This document shows, in pieces, positions 1-12,306 of a DNA stretch of 64,000 nt. Origin of the DNA: Laguncularia racemosa. Its lineage: Eukaryota > Streptophyta > Magnoliopsida > Myrtales > Combretaceae. The DNA lies in NCBI GenBank assembly GCA_037954665.1, contig JBBMOL010000037.1, forward strand, positions 1,922,001 to 1,986,000, given 5' to 3'. Below the pieces are notes generated by a model, which made no database searches, had not been told where the DNA came from, and worked only from the letters and a program-made list of their open reading frames with translations. The translations under genes were made by a program, and so were the position numbers. Within the stretch, counting starts at the first letter, position 1. Every line of letters begins with the position of its first letter.

Positions 1-429
1 GCCCTCTGATGTTCCACACTGCTATGTTCATGAGTGTGACTAGGTGGACCTGTTAGCACCTAATTGAAGGTGCGGTGCCACTTCCTCTGTTTCTTCTTCC
101 GCCTTCTAGAAGAGCTGGAGCCTCTGTTACTCTTGAGGTTGCTATTTAGGGTTCTTAATGCTTAGTTGAGGAGCTTGCAAAGTGGAGTGTTGTCATTTTC
201 ATTGTCATCGTTGTCCCCTGTGTTGCCTGTCTCTATTGGGGATGGGTTGGGTGCTGGAGACTTGCAAGGGAGCTTGCCGTGACTGGATAGTTCTTAGGCT
301 ATCAGATAGGTCTGGTCTTAAGTGGGGGCATTCAAGGAATGTTTTTCGCTCCTAACATGTCCGTGTCATTCTCTTCAAGGTTGAGGGCTAGAGATGGATA
401 GCTTTGTGTTGCTTCATCCAGCACTTGGG

Positions 430-1814
430 TTAGGATATCCCTCGCCTGATCATGGGATGTTGCAGACACGAGATGATCATGGTTAGGCTGCATTTGGGCC
501 TCCTCGGTGTTCTCCGTGTAGGTTGTGGGAGGAGTATCCGTGGCTCTCTTCTACTTGAACTTGGCCCCGTGATTAGCTTGTGTCCATTGGTCTTCTGATG
601 GTTTGGAAGTGCCCTCTGAAGTGTGTTATGCCAGTTTTGTTGTTGTAGGGTAGGTATGGCCAAATACCTTGCATTGTTGCACCAAAGGGGGGATCCATTG
701 GTAATCGACTTGGATAGTAGCCAAGGACCATCATACCTCTCCACTTCAATTTGTGTGTTCAACTCCCTTCTTCCATCAATCTAAACGAGGACACGAGCTT
801 AGTTGGGACATTGTCTAGTGGCCATAAGGGTATCAGCCTTCATAAGCGAACCCACTCCGCTTGCTATGTGGCTTATCCCCTCGGCACAAAGGAGTTCGCA
901 TGGGATGCGGCTGAACATGGCCCATTCTGGAACATGGGTGGGTTGGGGTTTATCGAGCAACATTCCTCTCCTCCACCATTGACAGATTGGATATCATTTG
1001 GAGAAGAACCAAACTTTTTCCAGAACTGGGGTGATGTCTCTATCCTTGTCGAACTGGAAGCAATAGAAACCTTTCGGATTATCTAGGACACTTAGAAGGC
1101 CATATTCCTTCCACAACTTGAAGGCTATGGCGTGGACTAGAGAGAAGGGTATTTTGCACCCTATGAAATACCCTACAAGAGTGGACTTCCAATAGGCAGC
1201 TCCCTCGTCCTCAATTGTCTTTGGGATCCTAACTTTAGGAACGCTAGTGGTGGTTGCCAATGGGATGAAGCAAAGGGTGAAGTCCGGTGTTGCCGAAGAG
1301 GCTTGGTGGAGACAAGCATTGGCATATGATTTAGCCGACGTAGGGTGGGGTGGGGGCTGCTTTTCCTTATGGGTTTGCAGGACAGTATGGTGAGGGTGTT
1401 GATTTGCAACTTCCAAAACGGTTTTACCAAAAGAGGAAATGCCTATAGTCTAGGCACTGGCAAGTGGGACAAAGGGATAGCTGGGTTTAGCAGGGGGAGT
1501 GCTCAAAGTAGCAGCTGGATTGCCTGCTACATCAGGGGCGCAAGGCTCTAAACTTCCGCTTTTGGATGGGTCAAAGCTGTCTTTTCCTAGAGGGTTAAAA
1601 GGTGCCCTTACTTTTTCTTTATTTGGGTGCCTAGGGAGTGCTATCCTTGGGGAGGAGTCAAGTGGGCTATTGCTCGGTTTTCCTAGGAACTGTGGGGCAA
1701 GTGATTGCCCAAGGTTCTCCGATGACCGGAATGGGTGTTTCCGACCGCACCGTGGGGCTAGTGGGAGTCGTCTACCATCATTTCCAGAAATTACTGAGGT
1801 GGGTGGGTTTCTAA

Positions 1815-1845
<31 letters not shown>

Positions 1846-1884
1846 GGGTTTGTATCCTAAGGGAAGTGATCTTTTGGGGGTCAA
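430..1884 (-). pseudogene. LINE ORF1 (DUF4283-type RNA-binding protein), broken
   Basis: ORF1 proteins of plant L1 elements bind the element RNA. The reading begins near 1884 with a proline run encoded by the poly-G tract. It goes through a proline- and serine-rich section to about 1450, then the conserved DUF4283 core at about 1250-990 (GAAYW, LVGYF, IAFKLWKEY). Below 990 the homology continues in broken frames, with a DKPQPTHVP block followed by the spot where a CCHC knuckle is expected. There the first cysteines are gone, leaving only a QQCKVFGH-like remnant. Several frames are needed to follow it, so it is not translatable. Family assignment is firm; exact ends are not. Confidence 0.7.
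1815..1844. repeat. Poly-G homopolymer, 30 bases
   Basis: An uninterrupted run of G on the + strand, flanked by further G-rich sequence. On the reverse strand it is poly-C and encodes the proline run at the start of the reverse LINE ORF1. Its length is unreliable in most sequencing chemistries, and it could fold as a G-quadruplex. Confidence 0.95.
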
Positions 1885-1958
1885 GTAGGGGGGGTTTAGA
1901 GAGAGGTGGGAGCATTTTCTCTCTCTCTTGTCTAGAAGTATTTTTCTTCTTCAGTTTC

Positions 1959-1974
1959 AAATTTTCATGTGACT
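1959..1974. repeat. Target-site duplication of forward LINE, left copy
   Basis: AAATTTTCATGTGACT occurs here and again at 7540-7555, exactly bracketing the forward LINE. A 16-bp perfect duplication is the length expected of target-primed reverse transcription. Confidence 0.93.
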
Positions 1975-2113
1975 AAGACCAAATGCTCTCTTCTTTCTCC
2001 TCCCCACACACTTCCCTATACAATCTTACCCGTAGAAACCTTAGGAACCACCATAACCAACCCCTTGCCTAGTTCAGTAGCTTATAAAACCATTTACCAA
2101 TATACCAACCGCC

Positions 2114-3499
2114 ATGGCAACTCCGGCCAAGGAAGTGGCGCCGGACGACAACGAACAATGCCACCAGTAGTGGCCTACCATCATCGGGAGTGCAAGATCA
2201 ATCTGCTCACCAGGGGGCGAGCACGGATTCTGAGGTGGCATTTAATGTCACCCCAAAAGTGGCAAGTCACAGCCCTGCTTTTCCAACTAGGAAAGGTAAA
2301 GGACAAACCATAGCTAAGAAAGGCAATGTGGAGCCTTGTGCCCACACAGACGATAGCAGGCTTAATACTTGCAACCGGTGCCCCACAAACACCAAATTAG
2401 CCAAACATCCTAGCCACGTCCCACTTGTCTTCCAAAGTAATCCCATTTCTGGAAATTCTGCATTGGAAAGAGACAAAGCATTTTCCGAGACCCTTGAGGA
2501 GGCTAACCGGATTCCACCAAGCAATGGTCACCCACCTGTATAGACGACTCCGGCCGCCAGAACATATGCTCAAACATGCAGCTCCAAGGCGGAGGACGAC
2601 ACACCGATGTTTTCCCTTTGCAATACGTACTGCCGGCCGCAAAGGGCCCTTCCTCAACAGTGCACATACCCAAGGCAATAGGGGACCTAGGGGCAGCATT
2701 TTGGAACAACACCCTTGTGGGCTACTTCCTTGGCCGCAAGCTACCATATTCCTTAGTCCAATCCATTGCCTTCAAACTCTGGAAGGAATACAGCCTTGTG
2801 GATGTACTAGGCAGCTTGGAAGGTTTCTTCTACTTCCGGTTTGGTGGGGAGAGTGACACAACACTTGTCTTGGAGAAGACATGGCACTTCGCCCAACGCT
2901 TTCTCATCCTACAGAAATGGAGGAAAGGCATGCCACTAGACAAGGTGCAACCCACCAACATTCCCGTGTGGGCCACTTTCTCGCGAATCCCATGCGAATA
3001 CTTAGGGGCGGAAGGCTTGAGCCACATAGTCAGTGGCGTGGGAGTGCCACTCAAGGCCGACATTTTTACAGCTAGGAGGCAACGGGCAAACCATACACAG
3101 GTGCTAGTGGAAATTGATGCGCGTGAAGACCTGGTCACCCAAGTAAGGGTAGAGGGTGAGAATGGCGTGGTTGCCAAAGTCCAGGTGGAATACCAGTGGT
3201 TGCCTCCACGTTGTGAGAGATGCAAAGTGTTCAGGCATAAATGCCAACTCGCACAAACCACTCAAAGGAAGGAGGATGAGACTACGAATGTGGAGGGTAG
3301 CCAGGTTGCCCCACAAGCAACTGCTGGCCAGAAAGTGCTGCGGTGTGAGGAGAAGGTTAGGCAAGATTCATTCACTGACCACCAACAGTATCCCAGCAGA
3401 GCAACAAGCATGACGCCTTCTAAGGGCAAAACAGTAGCCAGAGGAGCGGCACTACATGGTGGGTATGTGATACCAATGAAAGAAGCCAGCACTGCCTAG
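2114..3499 (+). pseudogene. LINE ORF1 (DUF4283 plus zinc knuckle), broken
   Basis: This is the nucleic-acid-binding protein of the LINE. A plausible original start is the ATG at 2114 (MATPAKEV), in the same frame as the intact 2576-3499 section, but stops follow within 20 codons. Between about 2550 and 2640 the sequence matching the reverse LINE ORF1 lies in another frame (AQTCSSKAEDDTP), so at least one frameshift lies near 2640. The intact section holds the DUF4283 core (GAAFW, LVGYF, IAFKLWKEY) at about 2690-2900. It is followed by DKVQPTNIPVW near 2940 and a cysteine/histidine cluster CERCKVFRHKC near 3212-3244, and it ends in a basic, low-complexity tail. A further short frame at 3536-3772 may be the original C-terminus. 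Confidence 0.8.
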
Positions 3500-3871
3500 G
3501 AGCTTGTAGACGACCCCGGCAATCTGAGGAGAACAATGGTTGAGCGGATGGAGGTGGACAGTGGATGTAAGGTACCAGGTTTGAAGGCTGCAGCAGCCCC
3601 GGTGGGAGCAGAAACACCCCTGGCAGCGATTGAGGCGCCTATTTCCCCTAGCTGTGTGACAAATATGCCAATGGCCGGTCAGGGAGGAGACGAGGCAGAT
3701 GGGGGTGATGATTTTGAGAACACCCCACTCAACAAATTATTAGTTCACATGAACCAAATGTCGGGAACTTAACCCATGGCCAACAAAAGTTCTAGCTCCT
3801 CTATTCGCCAGAAGAAGAAGCAGCGCAAGAGGAGTCGAAATTTCACCTAATTGTATTGTATTCACATCTCC

Positions 3872-6800
3872 ATGTCAGTGGCAGCATGGAATGTAAGGGG
3901 CTTAAATGACCCCATTAAAATTTCAGAGGTTAGGAAGTTGTGTGCTATACATAGCATTAGCTTGATTGGCTTATTGGAAGCTAAAGTGAGTACAGCAAAT
4001 GAGGATTCCATCAAGAATAGGTTGGGTCAACATTGGCAAGTATGGGTTAACTCCATGGCACGGAAGTGCATCTGGATTGCTTGGCAACCAAGGGAGTGGA
4101 ATATATGTGTGGAAAAGGAACACATACAATTCCTACATTGCACCGTGACAAACTTGAGAGCGAACAGTAATATTGCAATCACTTTTGTCTATGGATCTAA
4201 TAATGATAGAAAACGCAAGGAGCTATGGTTAAATCTCGAGGTGTTGGCCCAAGCTATAGGCGATAGACTGTGGCTGGTCATTGGGGGTTTCAACACAACT
4301 CGCCTAGCCACAGAGAAAGAAGGAGGCCAAGCATCAGTCACAGAGGCAATGTTGGAGTTCCAGAGATGCCTAGCTAAAGTGGAGGTGGAGGACTTGAGAT
4401 ATTCTGGGGATTTCTTTACATAGACCAATAAACAGCAGCAGGCGCCTATCCTTAGAAAGCTTGATCGGGCCATGGTCAATCTACCTTGGATGAATTTGCA
4501 TCCGAATGCTCATGCCCAATTCCTTCCACCTATCATATCCAATCACTCACTAGTTGTGGTCCGTATGGAATATGGATTGAGGGCTAGAAGGAGCCCTTTC
4601 AAATTTTTCAATCATTGGGCAGACCATGAAGGTTTCAATGACCTAGTTAGCACCATATGGAGGAGGGATATCCAGGGCTCCCATATGTTTCAGGTAGTAC
4701 AGAAATTAAAGCTCGTTAAGGAGGGGCTCAAAAGCTTAAACAGAACTGAATTCTCCAACATATCGCTAAGAGTACAAGAGGTGAAGCGACGGTTGGTACA
4801 AGTGCAAGAAGCCATACATGAGGCTGGGGACACAAACCGGTTGGAAGAGGAGCGGATAGCCTCCAAGGAGTATTACACTCTAAGGGGGGCGAAGGAGAGC
4901 TTCTTCAAATAGAAGTCTAGGACAAAATGGTTGGAGTTGGGGGACAAAAATACAGCTTATTTCCACAAAGCCATGAAGAATCTTCACAACTAAAGCTCCA
5001 TACACAGACTGGCCCGTGAGGATGGCAGTGAGGTGGCCGAGGAAGAGGAGGTTGGGCAAGAGATACTCCATTACTTCCAACACTTGTATGACCCACCTAC
5101 ATCTCCTACCACTACTGTCGACGTGGGGAGTTTGACACCACGGACTCTAACTGACCAACAACAACTTGGCCTCTTTGCTGAATTCTCAAATGAGGAGATA
5201 AAGTGAGGATTCACATCGCAAGCGAATGGAAAGGCTCTTGGCCTAAATGGATTCTCTGCTCTGTTTTTCAAGAAAGCCTGGGACATTATAGGTGAGGACT
5301 TGATTATTGCCACTAGAGAGTTCATGACATCAGGGCATCTACTGAAAGAGATAAACAACATGGCCATTACTCTAGTACCCAAAGTGGCCAACCCTACTAG
5401 ACTGGGGGACTTCAGGCCAATCGCATGCTACAATGTCATTTATAAGGCGATATCCAAGGTGCTTGCAGCAAGGATGAAATCGATATTGCCTTCCCTAGTT
5501 GGGCGAAAACAGGCGGCTTTTGTCCCCGGTAGGAAGATATCTGATAGTATCTTCTTGGCTCAAGAACTCATGGCAAATTACCACGCCAAAGTAGGAGCTC
5601 CTCGCTATACGATGAAGGTGGACCTCCAGAAAGCCTATGACACAGTGACGTGGGATTTTGTTCTAGGGGTTCTGTCGGCTATGCACTTTCCTCCCCACTT
5701 CTGCAGGCTTATTAGTCAATGCATATCAACGCCAAAATACTTTGTCAATATCAATGGGGAACTGGTGGGTTTCTTTGCAAGCAAAAGGGGCTTAAGGCAA
5801 GGGGACCCTTTCTCTCCTTACCTATTCGTCCTTTGTATGGAAATCCTCTCCATGCGATTGAGACAACTAATCCGGCATCCGGGGTATTCACTTCATTGGA
5901 GATGCCAGAATGAACGCCTAACCCATCTCTGTTTTGCAGATGACCTCCTCATATTTGCCAAAGGGAACAAGGAATCTATTTCCTTGGTACGACAAACCTT
6001 ACAGGACTTCCAGGCCATCTCGAGTTTGGCAATAAATAACCACAAGAGCAGTATTTTCTTTTCTCAGATCCCAGCAAGTATAAAGGAGGCCATAATCCAG
6101 TGCACCCAATTCAGTGAAGGCAAGCTACCTGCACGATACCTAGGGGTTCCCCTCATATCATCGAAGCTCAAAAGACAGGACTGTGAAATGCTAGTGGAAC
6201 GCACCTTGACTCGAATCACCTCGTGGACAGCAAAGTACTTGTCCTATGCGGGTAGGCTTCGATTAATCAGATCTGTCCTTTTCTCCATGCAAGTCTACTG
6301 GTGCTCCATCTTCATCCTTCCTAAGTCGGTTGTCTCAAAAATAGAACAACTACTTAGGAATTTCCTCTAGAGTGGCAACCCACACATATTCACTAGAGCC
6401 AAGGTCAAATGGGTTGAAGTGTGTCAACCAAAAGGAAGTAGTGGCCTAAGATTACTGGATATTCATCTGTGGAACAAAGCCATCCAAATCAAGTACATAT
6501 GGAGACTCTGCAAGGAGGGAACAAAGAGCTTATGGCCGGAATGGGTTCATTCCACTCTACTCAAGGGAAGGAATTTTTGGTCTTCCAAGGCACCAGCCGT
6601 CTGTTCATGAACATGGAAGAAATTACTCAAGCTGATAGGCTTGGTTAGATCTTCCTTCTATTGGGAACCAAATAATGGCCTTGAAATTTCGCTATGGGCA
6701 GACTTTTGGCTCTCGACAGGACCTCTGGATACCTTGTTTAGTGCTCGAGTCATGCACAGCACAGGATTTCTAGACAACACGAGGCTATGCTCCATAATGA

Positions 6801-7336
6801 ATGGAAACGAATGGTGTCTCCCGGAGGGCCCACCGTGGAATAGTTTTAGCATCCCCCCCTCCATCAAACCGAATGGTACAGAGTCGGACCGACTTCAATG
6901 GAAACACTCAAGATCTGGAAAGTACACCATTTAGAGTGGTTATGGTTTCCTTAACCCTCCACGACCTAGAGTACCTTGGCAAAGAGTAGTATGGAATAAA
7001 ACCTCCCTCCCTAGACACGCCTTCATACTATGGTTGGCTTGGTTAAGGAAACTATCCACCCTTGATAGGGTACACCGCTGAGGACTAGTGCAGTCTACTA
7101 CTTGCCTCCTATGTAACCGACATCAGGAGGACCACGCCCATCTTTTCTTCCAGTGCAATTACACATCGCAAGTATGGAGTATAGTCTGTGACTACACGCA
7201 TTGTCCAGCCCAATCCAACGATTGGGATAATGTGACCAGACTTTTGATGACATTGGGAGACTCACCGACACATCAGAGATGGCGTGTAACACTAGCGGCA
7301 GCAGTCTATGGTGCACCTGAAACCACGTGCGATTAG
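3872..7336 (+). pseudogene. LINE ORF2 (endonuclease-reverse transcriptase), stop-ridden
   Basis: The polyprotein stays in one frame for about 1,154 codons, with no frameshift but in-frame stops near 4421, 4910, 4991, 5204, 6368, 6608, 6932 and 7079. Residues 1-225 are the AP-type endonuclease: WNVRGLND at the start and LLEAKV next. The family GDFN motif reads GGFN near residue 138 and the family SDH motif reads SNH near residue 223, so two catalytic aspartates are lost. The reverse transcriptase follows with LRQGDPFSPYLF near residue 640 and an intact FADDLL near 688. The C-terminal zf-RVT domain (CLLCNRHQEDHAHLFFQC) lies near residue 1076. Several stops sit where tryptophan or glutamine is usual. 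The start was chosen at MSVAAWN; an upstream in-frame ATG lies at 3851. Confidence 0.92.
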
Positions 7337-7539
7337 GGAATGACCTTCCAAGGATTAGCATGCTAGCAAACCACATACAAGCCTATATTAGGCCATTGTA
7401 ATCCTATCACTTTACTTTACATTAGTGCCTAGGATTAGTATGCTAGCACATTCATCGACTATGTGCTCCTTGTAACTCGATTTCATTCCTGTATTGTATT
7501 CCTCAATATTGCAATTTAATAAATTATTAATTACCCAAA
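7337..7539 (+). other. LINE 3' UTR with short direct repeat and A tail
   Basis: The segment after the ORF2 stop holds a duplicated motif: AGGATTAGCATGCTAGCA near 7352 and AGGATTAGTATGCTAGCA near 7432. It ends with an AATAAATTATTAATTACCC-like stretch and a six-base A run that overlaps the target-site duplication. A short tail is usual for plant L1 elements. Confidence 0.75.
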
Positions 7540-7555
7540 AAATTTTCATGTGACT
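7540..7555. repeat. Target-site duplication of forward LINE, right copy
   Basis: Perfect 16-bp copy of the sequence at 1959-1974. Copia A gag resumes directly after it. Confidence 0.93.
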
Positions 7556-8981
7556 GATGACATTTGTATTCTAGACTAGAACGGCTGAATTTGGTACATA
7601 GAAATCTGAAATCTCCTTACTAATGGCGTGACTTATAAATTCTATGGAAACTAAAGATTGGAAGAACGTATATTTTCTGCAATACAGGGAAGGAAATATG
7701 GGAAAGCGTCGAAGAAATTTACTGTGTCTTAGAAAATACAGCTCAATGTTTTGAGATCCAATCAAAACTCCATATGACCACTCAAGGAAATATGAGTATG
7801 ATAGAGTATTTTAATACACTCCTGGAACTTTCACAAGAGATGGATTTGTTCTATGAGTTTGATTGGAAGTGTGTCAAGTGTGGCGATAAGCATAGGAAAA
7901 TGGTTGAGAAAGATCGGATCTTTGATTTTTAGAAGGGCTTACATCAATTTGGATGAAGTTCAGGGACATTTGCTTGGAAAAAAGTCTACCAAAACTTAAG
8001 GAAGCCTTCGCCAAGGTAAGGAGAGAGGAGAGCAGGTGCCATGTGATGGTGACTATGCCTTCATCGGAACTTCTTGTTTCTCATTCAGCCTTAGATGCTG
8101 AAATTGGACAAGATGGGTCAGCAAAGGAAAGGCCTTGGTGCAATCACTATCGACAATCAAACCACACAAGTGATACATGTTGGAAGCTCCACCAGAAACC
8201 TGACCAACAAAAGACAAAGCAACAGAAGGGCAGCCAGGGTTCAAAAATTGCAGTGTTCCAGGCATAAGCTTTACACTTGACAAGATTGATTGGTTGCAAC
8301 ATCTTACAGGGCAGGTCCAACTTGATATAACTAACAGTAAGGGTAGTGAGCCATCATCTACAGCTATAGCACAAAAGGGCACATGCTTTTCACTTACTCC
8401 AGGTACGAGAGGTGACTGTTAGACAATTGATACAGGAGCATTTGACCATATGTGTAACTTTAAGGATACGTTCAACTCACTTACAATGTATAATGGCTTA
8501 AGTTCAATCTTTTTAGAAAATGGAGATTGTGTTGAGCCTAAAGGAAAGGGGACTGTACACCTGGTTAATTTAAAATTAACTGACACTTTAATTGTTCCTG
8601 AATTACTCTATAACTTCTAGTTAGTAAGCAATAGAATTGTCAAGTAACTTTCTCTACAATTTGTTATGTTTTGCAGGACCAATCTTTAGGGAAGATGATT
8701 GGCATTGCTAGGTAGTTCAATGGCTTATACTATATCGTTGAAGGAAGTCCTAAGTCTCAGGCTGAATTAGAGTCGAAGTCCTTAATTTCAAAATCTAAAT
8801 CCTTAGTGTCAATTTCTTGCAATTCAGAGACTTTGTTATGGCATAGACATCTTGGTCATTCCAGCTTCTCACATGAGTCATTTGTACCCAAACTTATTCC
8901 AAAATAAAAGAATTAGTGATTTTTACTGTGAATATTTTTTATTTCATGCAAAATTATCCAAAAGTTCCTATCATAATTGTT
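7556..8981 (+). pseudogene. Copia A gag, protease and pre-integrase part
   Basis: The gag capsid region (UBN2-like) runs from about 7590 to 8050 in shifting frames, with NTLLELSQEMDLFYEFDWKC and LKEAFAKVRREESR as landmarks. The zinc knuckle near 8130-8180 is damaged: the second cysteine of CX2CX4HX4C is tyrosine (CNHYRQSNHTSDTC). The protease keeps a DTGAFDHM active-site motif near 8430. The pre-integrase motif WHRHLGHSSFSHES lies near 8838-8880. The reading is cut at 8981 by E1. Many stops make it untranslatable. Confidence 0.8.
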
Positions 8982-9158
8982 TGAAGAATTTAGGAGGAAA
9001 GAGATTAGTTTATTATTCCTCTTCTTCTTAATCTTTTTACATAATGACATAGTGTATATATACACTTACAAGAATGCTATATTAGGAAAGAAAATAAAAT
9101 CTCCTATCTAATATTTAAATCTTACAGCTAGCACAATAATATTACATATATGTCAACA
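8982..9158 (-). repeat. E1 3' LTR
   Basis: A 177-bp repeat, on the + strand starting TGAAGAATTT and ending ATGTCAACA, so it has TG...CA ends. It matches 13901-14077 except for three substitutions. The polypurine tract lies at 9159-9169 and reads TTGAGGGGGAT on the element strand. Confidence 0.95.
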
Positions 9159-9165
9159 ATCCCCC

Positions 9166-12100
9166 TCAAGTTGGAGCATAGATATCACACATGCCCAACT
9201 TGTAAACTAAAGTATGATAGGTCCTGTGACACAACCCTTTAGTAAATACATCAGCCAGTTGCTTATCAGATGTCACATGATGTAAGCTCAAGATGCCCTC
9301 AGTCAATTTCTCTTTGATGAAGTGTCGATCAATCTCTATATACTTGGCTCGATCATGTTGAACTGGATTTTGTGCTATACTGATAGCAGCTTTATTGTCA
9401 CAATACAAGGATGGTGCTTTTCTATATGACAGATTTAATTATTCCAATATTTTCTGTAACCACAAAAGCTCACAAACCCCTTGAGCCATAGCTCTGTATT
9501 CTGCTTCAGCACTTGATTGAGCAACTACACTTTGTTTCTTGCTCCTCCATGTTACAAGGTTCCCTCCTACAAGTGTGCAAAAACCAGTGGTGGACCTTCT
9601 ATCACTTAGAGATCCAGCCCAATCCGCATCTGTAAAGCATTCTATCTGAAGGTGATCATGCTTGTCAAACAGGAGTCCTTTTCCAGGAGCAGACTTCAGA
9701 TATCTCAAGATGCGAAATACTGCTTGCATGTGTGATTCTTGTGGATCATGCATAAACTGACTCACTAGACAGACTACATATGCAATGTTCGGTCTAGTGT
9801 GCGAGAGATATATCAATCTTCCTACTAATCTCTAGTATCTCCCTAAATCAACTGAATCACCAACTCCAGCCTGCAGCTTGTGGTTGTTTTCAATGGGAGA
9901 TTCTACTGGTTTACAACCCATCATGCCAGTTTCTTCCAAGAGATCCAAAATATATTTTCTCTCAGAAATGAAGATACCTTTCTTTGATCTAGCAACTTCA
10001 ATTCCTAGGAAATGTTGCAGTTTCCCTAGATCCTTGATTTCAAATTCCTGAGCCAAAAGTTTCTTCAATCGAGCCATCTCCTCTTTATCATCTCCTGTCA
10101 TCACTATATCATCAACATAAACTATGAGAATAGTAACTTTACCCTCATTATGTTTAATAAATAGCGTATGATCCGCATTACTCTGTTGATAGCCAAAGGA
10201 GATCATGGCTTTGCTGAACTTGTCGAACCATGCTCTGGGAGATTGCTTTAATCCATACAAGGCCTTTTTCAGTCTGCATACTTTCCCATGTGTTGTTTCA
10301 TTATCAAATCCAGGAGGGATCTCCATAAACACTTCTTCTTCTAAATCTCCATGTAGAAAGGCATTTTTAACATCAAATTGCTGTAAATCCCAGTCACAGT
10401 TGGCTGCACATGATAACAGGATTCTGATCGTGTTCATTTTAGCTACTGGAGCAAAAGTCTCCTGGTAGTCCACTCCATAGGTTTGAGTGAATCCTTTAGC
10501 TACCAATCTTGCTTTGAACCTGTCAACTGATCCATCAGCTCTGTGTTTTATAGTGAACACCCATTTACAGCCTACCAGTTTCTTTCCAGGTGGAGAGGCG
10601 ACAAGCTCCCAAGTCTCATTCTTAGTCAAGGCTTTCATTTCTTCAATCATTGCTCTTTTCCATTTTGGATCGTTGAGTGCTTCCTTCCAATCATGTGGAA
10701 TAGACACAGACGAAATGGACAAGGCAAAAGCTCTATAGGAGGGAGACAAAGAATCATAGGAAACAAAATTAGAAATGGGATGTTTAGTACAGGCCCTGAC
10801 ACCTTTCCTTTGAGAAATAGGTTTATCTAAATCATCAAGAGGTAACTCACCAGAAGAAGAGGATTCTTGGCAGCTGAGAGTAGGTTGCACAATGGCTTCT
10901 TCTGTCTTGTCTTTGTCTCTCCTCGAGTACCTCTTCAAATCAGGTTTGTCTAAACACCCAATTTTCTTCCCCCGGATAATAGTCTCCTTTTGACCATCAT
11001 TTTCTCTTAGGGTAAGATCAGTAAGAGTCACAGAACTAGGTATCATCTCTTCCTTTGCATTATTCTCCCCCTGAAGAGACGACTGGATTGGATTGAAGTA
11101 AGGTTCAGTCTCTCTGAAAGTAACATCTATACTTACAAAATACTTCCGAGATTGAGGGTAATAGCATCTGTAACCCTTTTGTGTTGGTGAATACCCAATA
11201 AACACACACCTAAGGGCTCGTGGATCTAGTTTTCCAACATCCTTAATATGAACAAAACAAACACATCCAAATACCTTTGGAGGAACAGTGTACGTATTTT
11301 GTCCTTTTAAGGTTTCTAAAGGACTCCGATAGTCAAGAGCCCTAAGAGGCATTCGGTTGATAAGATATGCAGCAATTAGAATTGCATCCCCCCAGTAAGG
11401 CTTAGGAAGATTCATGGTAAACATAAGCGACCTAGCAACTTCCAAAAGATGCCTATTCTTCCTTTCAGCTACCCCATTCTGTGCACTTGTATATGGACAA
11501 CTAGTCTGATGAATTATCCCATGCGACTCCAAATAAGAACCAAATCTACTATTGATGTTTTCAGTGCCATTATCAGTCCCAAGAATCTTTATTTTAGCAT
11601 CAAATTGAGTGCAAACCATCTTATGAAAAGACTGAAAACAGGAAAACACATCACTTTTAGCCTTAAGTAGATATACCCAAGTCATCCTGGTGCAGCAATC
11701 AATAAAAGTGACAAACCATCGACTACCAGACAAAGAAGTAGTCTGAGTAGGGCCCCAAACATCAGAGTGAATAGTCATAAAAGGAGACTTTCTTTTATTA
11801 TTACTCAAAGGATAAGAATTTCGAGAATGTTTTGCATACTCGCAAGGATCACAAAATAAAGAATCAGACTGAGTCTTTGAAAACAAACTAGGAAATAATT
11901 TGCGTAACACTAAAAAAGAGAGATGGCCCAAACGCCTATGCCACTGCAATATTTCCTGATTAACATCTTTATTTCCCCCAAAAAAGGCCTGCTGAAGACT
12001 AGAACCTTGACCCCCATCCAACAGATATAAGTCATCGTGCAATCCACCACTGCTTATCCTCTTCCCTGTTTGAAGATCCTGAAAGACACAATGATCAAGG

Positions 12101-12306
12101 AAAAACTCAATTTTACAGTTGAGATTTTTTATAAGTGCACTAACAGATAAGAGATTGATAGGAAATTGAGGGACATGAAGCACAGAGGATAGTTCGATAT
12201 GAGGAGTACAAAAAACAGAACCTGTTCCAGATACTGGGGTGAAAGAACCATCGGCTATTCGGACATTATCTCTTTTTAAACACGGTGAGTATTCAACAAG
12301 ATTTTT
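9166..12306 (-). pseudogene. E1 pol: protease end, integrase, reverse transcriptase, RNase H
   Basis: One frame runs from the gag stop down to 9166, with only two further in-frame stops at 9832-9834 and 9439-9441. The pre-integrase WHRRLGHLSF lies near 11940. Integrase follows with IHSDVWGP and LGTDNGTE, then GVAERKNRHLLEVARSLMF, giving the D, D and E residues. Reverse transcriptase has QQFDVKNAFLHGDLEEEV and an intact YVDD followed by IVMTGDD. RNase H has ADWAGSLSDRRSTTGF and SSAEAEYRAMAQG. The stop at 9832 stands where this family has glutamine (RY-stop-RLVG), as expected of a C-to-T change in CAG. Apart from the stops, every catalytic motif is intact. Confidence 0.92.

Larger units (their letters stand above)
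1..1950 (-). mobile_element. 5' part of an L1-type LINE, reverse strand
   Basis: Read on the reverse strand, this stretch holds the leader and ORF1 of a plant L1-type non-LTR retrotransposon and runs off the window edge. The identification rests on protein similarity to ORF1 of the forward LINE beside it: both share GAAxW, LVGYF, IAFKLWKEY and a DKxQPT block in the same order. No ORF2 is visible, so it is either left of position 1 or lost. The 5' end is only approximate, near 1950, because no target-site duplication could be identified. The two LINEs therefore stand 5' end to 5' end with only a few tens of bases between them. Confidence 0.75.
1975..7539 (+). mobile_element. Full-length L1-type LINE, inactivated
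   Basis: A 5.57-kb non-LTR retrotransposon with a leader, ORF1, ORF2 and a 3' UTR ending in a short A tract, bracketed by a perfect 16-bp duplication. It copies itself by nicking DNA with the ORF2 endonuclease and priming reverse transcription at the nick. Length and gene order match complete plant L1 elements. The sequence to the right of the right-hand duplication is Copia gag, so the LINE landed in Copia A. ORF1 has stops and a frameshift. ORF2 has in-frame stops and altered endonuclease residues, so the copy is dead. Confidence 0.93.

Noticed and set aside
1450..1888. Open frames on both strands over the poly-G tract (proline- or glycine-rich proteins)
   Set aside because: The + strand frame is a by-product of the homopolymer; the reverse one is credited only as part of LINE ORF1 because of its downstream homology.
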